Shown one piece after another: positions 16,716-24,027 of a DNA stretch of 64,000 bases (its first letter is position 1; every line of letters begins with the position of its first letter). The stretch covers positions 118,606-182,605 of the forward strand of contig CALUPV010000004.1 of NCBI GenBank assembly GCA_944322745.1, read 5' to 3'. Source of the DNA: Candidatus Gastranaerophilales bacterium (GTDB lineage: Bacteria; Cyanobacteriota; Vampirovibrionia; Gastranaerophilales; Gastranaerophilaceae). The position numbers were made by a program, and so were the translations under genes. The notes under the pieces are model-generated. The model had not been told where the DNA came from, did not search any database, and worked only from the letters and a program-made list of their open reading frames with translations.

Positions 16716-17072
16716 GAAGAATTTATTGATGGAGGAACACTTGCATTTCCAAGAGGTGCAGATGCGACTTGGATGTTTGATGTTGTTGAATTAAAAGACG
16801 GAAGAGTTTTAATTATGGGTGGACAAGAAAACATAGAAAACCATATAAATAGATATTCCCCATTAGAACGTAGCTCTAAAGCTGAAATTTATGATCCAAA
16901 AACTAAAACATCAAAGCTTATTAACGATATGAATTATAAAAGAATAAACTCCCATTCAGTATTACTTGATGATGGTAGAGTTTTGATATTTGATGGCAGT
17001 AATAAAATTTATAAAAGAAAAAAGTTAATACCTGATTTTGAAGTATATATACCTAAAAATTATAAAAAATAA
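16716..17072 (+). pseudogene. Kelch-repeat protein fragment
   Basis: About 118 residues remain, with two good kelch blades: 'GADATWMFDVVELKDGRVLI' with MGG, then 'SHSVLLDDGRVLIFDG'. The family match is stronger than for the intact gene at 10560. There is no proper N-terminus: the frame reads back into the duplicated REP-like element, so signal peptide and first blades are missing. The product also stops after roughly two blades where a propeller needs six or seven. It is a broken copy placed here by recombination at the repeat. Confidence 0.7.
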
Positions 17073-17083
17073 AGGATAAGTTT

Positions 17084-17206
17084 ATGACATGTGATTGTAA
17101 CACTAATCAAAATAATTGTGGTTGTTCAACTGATTATGCACCTGAGAATACTATTGATTATTATTATAACCAAACAGATCCCAGTGAAAATAAAATAAGT
17201 CTGTAG
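17084..17206 (+). CDS. Small cysteine-rich ORF with stop supplied by a REP element
   Basis: It encodes 40 residues beginning MTCDCNTNQNNCGCSTDYAP, with four cysteines in the first 14 positions, and it has AAAGGATAAG before the ATG. The last codons are AGT CTG TAG, where the TAG lies inside REP-like element R4 (17203-17274). The gene at 18779 ends with the same three codons inside R5. The original C-terminus has therefore probably been cut off by the insertion. The Cys pattern could bind metal, but no family is recognised. It lies 12 bp after the kelch fragment. Confidence 0.45.
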   Translation: MTCDCNTNQNNCGCSTDYAPENTIDYYYNQTDPSENKISL

Positions 17207-17494
17207 GTTGGGTTTGGCTGCTTTTTCCAAAATCTTTGATTTTGTGAAAAATGTCTGGTTTCCCATAACCCAACAGAAACAATAAAAATAGAAGAAAAGA
17301 GATGCTTTAGAATGAGTCGGAAAGCATTACAGATATAGCAAAAAGGGTTAAATTTATAAAGTTTATAAATCCAGTTAGTTATATACAAGAATGAAAAAAA
17401 ATTGTAATATGGAGTATAACAAAAATTTTAAGAATTAAGATGAAAAAGATTTTAATTTTTAAAATAAGTGAGGGAAGTTGAAGAGATATTTTGC
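17198..17494 (+). repeat. ~297-bp direct repeat, copy 2
   Basis: Near-copy of 16014-16310. After 17494 it carries about 50 extra bases including the stem-loop at 17517, then rejoins the shared sequence leading to the small ORF at 17579. It contains no other gene. Confidence 0.85.
17203..17274 (-). repeat. REP-like palindromic element, copy R4
   Basis: 72-bp unit reading GTAGGTTGGGTTTGGCTGC on the plus strand. It is a better consensus than R3. It provides the stop codon of the ORF at 17084. Confidence 0.8.
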
Positions 17495-17516
17495 TTTCTA
17501 AAAAAAAGAAGATAGA

Positions 17517-17554
17517 GCTGATGTGGTAAAGACCATATCAGCATTTTGCGTTTT
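17517..17554 (+). promoter_or_regulatory. Stem-loop upstream of small ORF copy 3
   Basis: Identical to the stem-loop at 15142: GCTGATGTGGT, AAAG loop, ACCATATCAGC, ATTTTGCGTTTT. A related, shorter hairpin (GCAACATAG/CTATGCTGC, 17693-17716, then TTTTG) precedes the gene at 17750. Confidence 0.5.
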
Positions 17555-17578
17555 AAGACATTTAATAAGGTTTATACT

Positions 17579-17701
17579 ATGAGTGACGAGAACAAGAATA
17601 TAGAAAATAATCAAGAAGAAAACCAAAATAGAGAAGAATGCAATAAAACTTGTTGGATTAATGAAGTGTACACACATTTCAATACAAACAAAGCAACATA
17701 G
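17579..17701 (+). CDS. Small ORF of the MSDENKN family, copy 3
   Basis: It encodes 40 residues: MSDENKNIENNQEENQNREE, then CNKTCWINEVYTH. It has AAGG and the stem-loop upstream. The sequence after CWI changes into TGAAGTGTACACAC, which resembles the IS3-family terminal repeat, so this copy seems truncated by an insertion-sequence scar rather than by a REP element. Three copies losing similarity at about the same residue suggests the conserved 30 residues are the N-terminus of a larger ancestral protein. No function can be assigned. Confidence 0.45.
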   Translation: MSDENKNIENNQEENQNREECNKTCWINEVYTHFNTNKAT

Positions 17702-17749
17702 GTCATTCTATGCTGCTTTTGTTGTTGTATGGATTAAGAAGAAATAGGT

Positions 17750-18766
17750 ATGAAAATTATAATGAACAATAGGAATAATAAAAGTTTGTGGAAAAAAATT
17801 AGAAAATTAATAAAAGACAAGATAAAACAACATAAAGAGCAAGTAGAAATTGAAAAGCATCTTCCACTTGATTTGAAATTAAAAATTGGACTTACCAGAC
17901 CATCCGGAATAATGATAATTATATTTGCTTTTATCTTTTATCAGTATATTAGTGATTATACAACAGAGTTTAGTAATCTTAGATTTAATTCTTATGTCGC
18001 AAAATATCATATGTTGGACGAATGTTTAGATATTTCAAATAAATATTCTAAAATCATAAGAAGAAATTCTGTTATTTCATATTTTTTTAGGAATATATTA
18101 ATGAATAATTACATAATTGCAAAAGAAACTTTTGAAAAAGATTTTTATAATTCAAGTGGTTTGTTTTTTTCAATATGTCGTGATTATAAACTTGCACAAT
18201 CTATACACACAAAAAACAAAGAAAATCTTACAGAACATGAAATTGAACAATTTTTAAATTATAAACAACAATTTTTAACAGAATTATATTCATTGCTTAT
18301 GGAATATCGAGATAGAAAACATTCTATTTCTAATTTTATTCGTCTTGGATATTGGAGAGAAAATGTAAAGTATAGAATTCCTAACCGAATTACATTCTAT
18401 CCAGAATTAGCAGTTTTATATCTTGCTACAAAAGAACATTTTAAAATTAATGATGAAACTCTCAATGATTTTAAATACATATATGATACTTTAAATATTG
18501 TTTATAATCAAGAAAAAGAAGCTAATACAAGAAGTTACAGAACTTTTGTTAATAATTATTCAGGAGTTGATCAAAAACAATTTAAAACTTTTTATCCGAT
18601 TTTTATTCGTGAATATGCACGTTTAATTATTCTTTTAAACAATGATTTACATCCTGAAACAGATATATGCAAAGAATCTGATATCTGTGAAGAATATATT
18701 AGTGCAGCTGAAAAATATAATTTTGAAACAGATACTAAAGTACTAAGTATTATACACAAGAAATAA
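17750..18766 (+). CDS. Hypothetical single-pass membrane protein
   Basis: This 338-residue protein begins with a strongly basic region, then one transmembrane helix (GIMIIIFAFIFYQYI, near residues 54-68), then about 270 mostly helical, Tyr- and charge-rich residues. No catalytic motif or known family is visible. The first ATG has ATAGG nearby; a second ATG at 17762 would shorten it by four residues. A hairpin (17693-17716) lies in the leader. The gene at 18779 follows after 12 bp with its own AAGGAG, so the two form an operon. It lies within accessory DNA and may be cargo, but its job is unknown. Confidence 0.65.
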   Translation: MKIIMNNRNNKSLWKKIRKLIKDKIKQHKEQVEIEKHLPLDLKLKIGLTRPSGIMIIIFAFIFYQYISDYTTEFSNLRFNSYVAKYHMLDECLDISNKYSKIIRRNSVISYFFRNILMNNYIIAKETFEKDFYNSSGLFFSICRDYKLAQSIHTKNKENLTEHEIEQFLNYKQQFLTELYSLLMEYRDRKHSISNFIRLGYWRENVKYRIPNRITFYPELAVLYLATKEHFKINDETLNDFKYIYDTLNIVYNQEKEANTRSYRTFVNNYSGVDQKQFKTFYPIFIREYARLIILLNNDLHPETDICKESDICEEYISAAEKYNFETDTKVLSIIHKK

Positions 18767-18778
18767 TAAAGGAGTTTT

Positions 18779-19168
18779 ATGGCAAATACAGTATTATGTG
18801 GACATGTTTCTTATGAAACTAAAATACAAAAAAAAGATGATGATTCTCAACTAGATTTGAATCTTCAAATGAATTTTGACAATAATAGTTCGGAAAATAT
18901 CCCTAACTCATTCCCAACAAAAGATGCAGTATTAAATGGTATAGAATTAATACTAGATGATGGGTTATATAAGGATTTAGAAGATTTTCTTAGACTTACA
19001 CCAAAGCAAAAAGATTATCTTTTGAAAGAAGCAGAATCTTTTTTTAAAGAAGCAAAAAATAGAAATTTATACAAAAATCTTCCAGATGTAAAAAATGAAA
19101 AAGAAGCAATAGAACTAGGTAAAAAAGTTGTATATAACATGTTTCTAAAAGAACTTACAAGTCTGTAG
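18779..19168 (+). CDS. Hypothetical protein, end altered by REP element R5
   Basis: This 129-residue acidic protein follows the membrane protein gene by 12 bp and has AAGGAG before its ATG. The N-terminal part is low in hydrophobics; the C-terminal half is helical with many Lys/Glu (KDYLLKEAESFFKEAKNR). The final codons AGT CTG TAG lie at the edge of and inside the REP-like element at 19165, as in the ORF at 17084, so the true C-terminus may be lost. No domain is recognised. Co-transcription with 17750 suggests a shared role. Confidence 0.55.
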   Translation: MANTVLCGHVSYETKIQKKDDDSQLDLNLQMNFDNNSSENIPNSFPTKDAVLNGIELILDDGLYKDLEDFLRLTPKQKDYLLKEAESFFKEAKNRNLYKNLPDVKNEKEAIELGKKVVYNMFLKELTSL

Positions 19169-19288
19169 GTTGGGTTTGGCTGCTTTTTCCAAAATCTTTG
19201 ATTTTGTGAAAAATGTCTGGTTTCTCATAATCCAACAACTTTTCCACCAAGTTTTATTATTTATTTTTTCTTTATTCTCGTCTGTCAT
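19145..19288 (-). CDS. Small ORF of the M(S/T)DENK family, copy 4
   Basis: On the minus strand an ATG at 19288, seven bases after AGGAA, encodes MTDENKEKINNKTWWKSCW and then reads straight through REP-like element R5 to a stop at 19145 (47 residues in all). The start resembles the other three copies. As in copies 1 and 2, the conserved part ends near the WW/CW position at a REP-like sequence, here the 72-bp unit. Everything after CW is translated repeat. It overlaps the 3' end of the gene at 18779. Confidence 0.45.
   Translation of the reverse strand: MTDENKEKINNKTWWKSCWIMRNQTFFTKSKILEKAAKPNLQTCKFF
19165..19236 (-). repeat. REP-like palindromic element, copy R5
   Basis: 72-bp unit (GTAGGTTGGGTTTGGCTGC...), nearly identical to R4 except for a changed end (TCATAATCCAAC). 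It is shared between the 3' end of 18779-19168 and the minus-strand ORF. Confidence 0.8.
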
Positions 19289-19425
19289 AAAATTTCCTAT
19301 TTATTATAAAAGTAATATTTTGTTTATATTCCCTTTTTCTAGTTTGTTGAAACATACAGATTGAAAAGCTTACATCAATAATTAATGATTTTATAAATAA
19401 GCTACACAAAGCAAAGAGTTTTTTC

Positions 19426-19437
19426 TATAATGGTTTT
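19426..19437 (+). promoter_or_regulatory. -10 box six bases before folP ATG
   Basis: TATAAT at 19426-19431, then TGGTTT... and the ATG at 19438, with a six-base gap and no Shine-Dalgarno site. Predicted leaderless start. Confidence 0.55.
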
Positions 19438-20607
19438 ATGAGTGATATCTTTGTAAAAAAAGCAAATAATAATGTATTAAAAGAATTGAAGTCCATAGGG
19501 TTTGATTCTTCTTATATTGTTGAAGCTTCATTAAAATATGAAGGGCAATTGTATAAAATATTTCACTTAAAGCCTCATGAAGCAAATATTTTAAAGCAAC
19601 TTTGTCTTTCTTTAGGCTTTGATTGTGCTGTTAACAGAGATACTATAATGTGTAAATGCGAATATACTGATGCAATTATTTTGGCAACGACTTCTCAGTT
19701 AAAAAAGCTTATCAAAAAATTATATATTCAGCCTTTTCGTTTAAAAAAATTAGCACAAGAACTAAATTATGAATTAAATCGAAAATTAGAGCCAATTGAA
19801 ATTAGAAATAGAATCTTTGATTGGTCAAGACCATACATAATGGGTATTCTAAATGTCACACCTGATTCTTTTTCAGACGGAGGTGATTATAATTCTGTTG
19901 AATCGGCGTTAATACATTGTGATGAATTGATTAAAAATGGTGCAGATATTATAGATATTGGCGGTGAATCAACAAGACCAGGTGCAGAGCCTGTTACAAT
20001 AGAGGAAGAAATAAAAAGAGTAATTCCGGTAATAAAAGAAATCAGAAAAAAGTATTTTGATATTCCAATTAGTATTGATACAAGAAATTATCAAACCGCA
20101 AAACAAGCCTTAGAAATTGGTGCCGATATTATTAATGATGTTTCGGGATTGGATTTTGATAGAAATTTATTTGATTTTGTAGTCAAAAATAATGTACCTG
20201 TTATTATCATGCATTCAGACAAAGTTCCTGCTGTTTCCTCTGATTTTGTTTGTGCTGATATTGTTGAAGAAATTTATTTATCATTAAAAAATAAAATTGA
20301 TTTATTAACAAACTCCGGACTTGATAGAAAAAATATAATAATTGATGTTGGAATTGGTTTTGGAAAAGCTTTAGAATCTAATTTTGAACTTTTAAAAAGG
20401 TCAGATGAATTTCAAACCTTAAATTGTCCTATGTTATTAGGTATTTCGAGAAAATCTTTTATCAGAAAAACTTTTGATATTACTTGTGAAGATGCAGATT
20501 TACATTCTGCTTTATATTCAGCAATGCTTTCTAATGTTAATATTCACAGAGTTCATAACGTAGAATTAACTAAAAAGTTTCTAGATATTGCTCAAAAATT
20601 ACATTAG
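19438..20607 (+). CDS. folP: Dihydropteroate synthase with N-terminal extension
   Basis: The catalytic TIM barrel starts near residue 137 with PYIMGILNVTPDSFSDGGD, and the second signature is GADIIDIGGESTRPGAEPV; both are diagnostic for the enzyme that joins p-aminobenzoate to 6-hydroxymethyl-dihydropterin pyrophosphate in folate synthesis. Later blocks (ISIDTRNYQTAKQALEIGAD, IIMHSDK, DVGIGFGK, LLGISRKSF) are intact. About 135 extra N-terminal residues of unknown role precede the barrel, making the protein 389 residues against the usual 270-280. Start choice follows the TATAAT-six-base-ATG pattern. It is convergent with the next gene, overlapping by 4 bp. Confidence 0.93.
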   Translation: MSDIFVKKANNNVLKELKSIGFDSSYIVEASLKYEGQLYKIFHLKPHEANILKQLCLSLGFDCAVNRDTIMCKCEYTDAIILATTSQLKKLIKKLYIQPFRLKKLAQELNYELNRKLEPIEIRNRIFDWSRPYIMGILNVTPDSFSDGGDYNSVESALIHCDELIKNGADIIDIGGESTRPGAEPVTIEEEIKRVIPVIKEIRKKYFDIPISIDTRNYQTAKQALEIGADIINDVSGLDFDRNLFDFVVKNNVPVIIMHSDKVPAVSSDFVCADIVEEIYLSLKNKIDLLTNSGLDRKNIIIDVGIGFGKALESNFELLKRSDEFQTLNCPMLLGISRKSFIRKTFDITCEDADLHSALYSAMLSNVNIHRVHNVELTKKFLDIAQKLH

Positions 20608-21017
20608 AAATTATTTGTTTTCTTTTGTTCTTTTTTCAAAATATCTTTAAAGCTGTCAATCGGTTTAAAATAAAATCCGCACTTTTCGGACATTACGCCA
20701 TTCATCTTTAAAATAATCTCAGATGGATATCTTCTGCAAATACCCGGTCTGAATTTATGTATTGTACAAATATGTTTTTCTTTATCAAATTTATTACATT
20801 TAAAAACAAGACCATTATTATCTTTATCAACTACTTCTAAAAATGTATAAAAAGGGTGTAGGTTCTTTAGTTTTTCAAATTCTTCAATAGTTTTAATTGT
20901 GTCTTTTTTATGATTTACGTAGATTTTACTGCAACAATCACCGCATCTGTTACATTTTCCATATCTGTAATATTTTTTTCTTAGAATGTATTTATAAAAA
21001 ATTTTCTTTAAAAACAT
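20604..21017 (-). CDS. YkgJ-type cysteine-cluster protein
   Basis: This 137-residue protein has the zinc/iron-chelating cluster pattern: CNRCGDCCSKIYV near residue 21, FKCNKFDKEKHICTIH in the middle and FRPGICRRYPSE. It matches the UPF0153/YkgJ family, whose proteins coordinate metal through eight cysteines; biochemical role unknown. The ATG at 21017 lies exactly six bases after TATAAT on the minus strand, with no Shine-Dalgarno site. It is divergent from uvrC across only 45 bp, and both genes have the leaderless arrangement. Confidence 0.85.
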   Translation of the reverse strand: MFLKKIFYKYILRKKYYRYGKCNRCGDCCSKIYVNHKKDTIKTIEEFEKLKNLHPFYTFLEVVDKDNNGLVFKCNKFDKEKHICTIHKFRPGICRRYPSEIILKMNGVMSEKCGFYFKPIDSFKDILKKEQKKTNNF

Positions 21018-21062
21018 AGCTTTATTATATCAGTAATATTGAAAGTATTGTAAAATAGAGTT
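21018..21062. promoter_or_regulatory. Compact divergent leaderless promoters
   Basis: The 45-bp gap between two ATGs holds TATAAT on the minus strand (21029-21024, six bases from the YkgJ-like start) and TAAAAT on the plus strand (21051-21056, six bases from the uvrC start). There is no room for leaders or ribosome-binding sites, and the two -35 regions must overlap. Confidence 0.6.
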
Positions 21063-22907
21063 ATGGATATAAAAGAACAATTACGTTTATTACCTGAATC
21101 TAGCGGATCTTATCAGTTTTATGATAAGACGGGTACTATTATATATGTAGGTAAAGCAAAAAATTTAAAAAGGCGTGTTTCGAGTTATTTCAATAAAAAA
21201 CACGACTCTGTAAAGTTAAAGGTAATGGTGCCTCAAATTGTAAAAATTGAATTTATTATAACTAATTCAGAAATTGAAGCATTAATTTTAGAATCTCATT
21301 TAATAAAAAAATATAAACCAAAGTATAATGTCTTACTTAAAGATGATAAGAAGTTCCCATATTTTTTAATTACAAAAGAAGATTATCCTCGTATTTTAGT
21401 TACAAGAAAAGCAAATAAAAATCCTATTGATGGTAAGTACTTTGGACCATATACAAACGGTAAGTCAATGTATACCACGCTTGATTTATTAAAAAAACTT
21501 TTCCCTTTAAAACAATGTAAAACTCCTAAATTTAAAGATAGACCCTGCATATATTATCAAATTGGCAGATGTATGGCTCCTTGCCAAAAACTTATTTCAT
21601 CTGAAGAATATAAAAAGCTTATAAAAAATGTTGAATTGTTTTTATCAGGTAAGCAAATGCAGCTGGTTGACGAATTAAAAGCGTTAATGGAAAAATGCTC
21701 GGAAAATCAGGAATATGAAAAAGCTGCAAGATATAGGGACAGTTATTTTGATGTTTTAAAAACTATTGAAAAGCAAAAAGTCGTTTATGAAAATACAAAT
21801 ATTAATCAAGATATCATATCTGTCAGTACGGATGAATTTATTGGCGGTATTTCATTGCTTCAAATTAGAGACGGAAGATTAACTAATAAAAAAGATTTTG
21901 AAATTTCTAAATCTGATTATGATAGTGACGAAGAAATAATTTCTTATTTCATTAAAGAATATTATCAATTAACAAGTGATAATGATATTCCGTCAGAGAT
22001 AATATTCTCTTGTGAATTAAATGAAGAAGATAAGCTTATCTATGAACAATGGCTAAGTTCGAAAAAAGGTTCAAAGGTTACAATCAATCCCGGTTGGACA
22101 AAGAAAAATGACGATATTTTAGAGCTTGCATTAAAAAATTCAAACTACCATCTTCAAGAGATGAAAGTTAAATCATTACAAGAAATTCAATCAAATTACA
22201 ATGAAACGGGTTCATATATTCAAGAAAAATTAGGTTTAAAAAACTTTCCACACAGAGTTGAATGTTTTGATATATCTCATGTACAAGGTACAAATACTGT
22301 TGCTTCAATGGTTTCTTTTTACAATGGTATGCCAAAGAAAAGTGAATATAAAAAATTTAAAATAAAAACCGTGGAAAAAGGTAAACCTGATGATTTTAAA
22401 TCAATGAGAGAAGTTATAACCAGAAGATATTCAAGACTTTTAAAAGAAAATTTGGAATTCCCGGATTTAATTATTATAGATGGCGGAAAAGGACAACTTT
22501 CCAGTGCTGTTGAAATATTGAATGAATTAGGCGTTAAAAATCAAGATATTGTATCTCTTGCAAAAAGGATTGAAGAAGTATTTATTCCTAATAAACAGCG
22601 TCCTGTATTATTTCCGTCAAATTCTCAAGCTTTATTTTTCTTCCAAAGAATAAGAGATGAAGCACACCGTTTTGCAATTACTTTTCATCGACAATTAAGA
22701 GAAAAAGAAGCTATTCATTCGGAATTGGATGATATTAAAGGGTTGTACAAAAAAAATAAAAAAATTCTTATTGAAAAATATGTTAATATTTCCAAAATAT
22801 CTAAGCTTACAAAAGAAGAATTGATGTTATTATTATCTAAGAGTCAGGCTCAACTTGTTTATGATTATTTTAATCTTCAAAAAAGTAAGCAAGAAAAAAA
22901 ATGTTGA
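21063..22907 (+). CDS. uvrC: Excinuclease ABC subunit C
   Basis: At 614 residues this is full-length UvrC, which cuts on both sides of a UvrB-bound lesion in nucleotide excision repair. Domains in order: GIY-YIG nuclease (SGSYQFYDKTGTIIYVGKAKNLKRR, residues about 14-90), a cysteine-containing linker (CKTPKFKDRPCIYYQIGRCMAPC), UVR domain (near 200-235), RNase H-like nuclease with 'VECFDISHVQGTNTVASMV' and 'PDLIIIDGGKGQLSSA', and a C-terminal HhH segment (residues 560-600). The ATG follows TAAAAT by six bases without a Shine-Dalgarno site. Confidence 0.97.
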   Translation: MDIKEQLRLLPESSGSYQFYDKTGTIIYVGKAKNLKRRVSSYFNKKHDSVKLKVMVPQIVKIEFIITNSEIEALILESHLIKKYKPKYNVLLKDDKKFPYFLITKEDYPRILVTRKANKNPIDGKYFGPYTNGKSMYTTLDLLKKLFPLKQCKTPKFKDRPCIYYQIGRCMAPCQKLISSEEYKKLIKNVELFLSGKQMQLVDELKALMEKCSENQEYEKAARYRDSYFDVLKTIEKQKVVYENTNINQDIISVSTDEFIGGISLLQIRDGRLTNKKDFEISKSDYDSDEEIISYFIKEYYQLTSDNDIPSEIIFSCELNEEDKLIYEQWLSSKKGSKVTINPGWTKKNDDILELALKNSNYHLQEMKVKSLQEIQSNYNETGSYIQEKLGLKNFPHRVECFDISHVQGTNTVASMVSFYNGMPKKSEYKKFKIKTVEKGKPDDFKSMREVITRRYSRLLKENLEFPDLIIIDGGKGQLSSAVEILNELGVKNQDIVSLAKRIEEVFIPNKQRPVLFPSNSQALFFFQRIRDEAHRFAITFHRQLREKEAIHSELDDIKGLYKKNKKILIEKYVNISKISKLTKEELMLLLSKSQAQLVYDYFNLQKSKQEKKC

Positions 22908-22934
22908 TTAGTTATAAATAAAAAGGAATTCATA

Positions 22935-24026
22935 GTGAAACAGCAACTTGAAAAACCACTGCAAATTACTTTTGATGTAACAGATAGATGTCAAATGCAA
23001 TGTGTTACTTGTTCAAAATGGAAAACGGTAGCTTCTGATGTTATGTCTAAAGAACTTACAACCGAAGAGTGGAAAAAAGCACTTTCTGAACTTCGTAATT
23101 GGCTAGGAGAAGGTTTTTGGTTCTGTTTCTCAGGTGGAGAACCGTTCTTAAGACAAGATATTTTCGAAATTGCTGAATATGCAAAATCACTTGGTATTAA
23201 AGTTGCTTCTATGACTAATGCTTTTAGTATTCAAAATTTATATGAAAAAATTGTTGATTCTCCAATAGAATCTTTGAACTTATCTTTAAATGCTATTAAT
23301 AATCCTATAATTCATGATGAATCAAGAGGAAGACAAGGTTCTTATGAAAAAACAATTGACGCTATTTTTGAACTAAAAAGAATAAGAGATGAAAAACATG
23401 CTTCTTTAGGCATTAATATTGCAACAATTTTATTCCCTGAAAATATAGAAGAAGCTATTCCGTTGGTTGAATTCGTTACTAAAAATAGAATTAACGGTAT
23501 TATGTTTCAGCTTTTAGATGATAAAGAGTCTTTCCATGGATACAATTATCAAAAAGGTTGCGATACTCAAAACTATAAAATGCCTAAAGAACTTAGAATA
23601 AAATATAAAAATATGTCTAAACGCGCTATTGAAGTTGTTGACAGATTAGTTGAAATGAAACGGGCAGGTCATTCTATATATAATTCTTATGAACAGTTAG
23701 AGGCAATGAAAGTTTTCTTTAATAATCCTGATGATATTTTAAAAGAAATAAAATGTGATGTTGGTTCTACTAATTTTGCAATAGATCCGTATGGGGATGT
23801 AAGACTCTGTTTTAATATGCACCCTGTTGGTAATATTAAAGAAAATTCACCTGAAGAAATTTGGAATAATGCTAATTCTCAAAAATGCAGAGTTTTAACA
23901 AAAACCTGCAAAATGTATTGCAGAATGCTTAATTGTAATTTTAAACATAATTTTGCAAACTTTAATAAAAGTTTTATACATAAATGTAAAAATAAAATTA
24001 TAAAAATATTGTGCGGAAAGAACTAA
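22935..24026 (+). CDS. Radical SAM/SPASM-type protein
   Basis: This 363-residue enzyme has the radical SAM cluster C-x3-C-x2-C variant read as DRCQMQCVTCSKWK near residue 14-24, then 'FCFSGGEPFLRQDIF' for SAM binding. The C-terminal region carries a SPASM/twitch-like cysteine set: CDVGSTNFAIDPYGDVRLC then TCKMYCRMLNC. Such enzymes modify peptides or make cofactors; the nearby genes give no peptide substrate, so the reaction is unknown. Start is GTG at 22935 with AAGGAA upstream. The following ATPase gene begins one base after its stop, so the two are co-transcribed. Confidence 0.85.
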   Translation: MKQQLEKPLQITFDVTDRCQMQCVTCSKWKTVASDVMSKELTTEEWKKALSELRNWLGEGFWFCFSGGEPFLRQDIFEIAEYAKSLGIKVASMTNAFSIQNLYEKIVDSPIESLNLSLNAINNPIIHDESRGRQGSYEKTIDAIFELKRIRDEKHASLGINIATILFPENIEEAIPLVEFVTKNRINGIMFQLLDDKESFHGYNYQKGCDTQNYKMPKELRIKYKNMSKRAIEVVDRLVEMKRAGHSIYNSYEQLEAMKVFFNNPDDILKEIKCDVGSTNFAIDPYGDVRLCFNMHPVGNIKENSPEEIWNNANSQKCRVLTKTCKMYCRMLNCNFKHNFANFNKSFIHKCKNKIIKILCGKN

Positions 24027-24027
24027 T

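Noticed and set aside
15998..17388. Two similar ~70-codon minus-strand frames over the duplicated REP-like segments (15998-16204 and 17164-17388)
   Set aside because: They are translations of the repeat itself, end differently, and have no ribosome-binding site; their similarity is explained by DNA duplication.
15142..17716. Stem-loops at 15142, 17517 and 17693 as integron attC sites
   Set aside because: They lack the conserved core-site ends of attC, the copies are explained partly by local duplication, and there is no integron integrase in the window.
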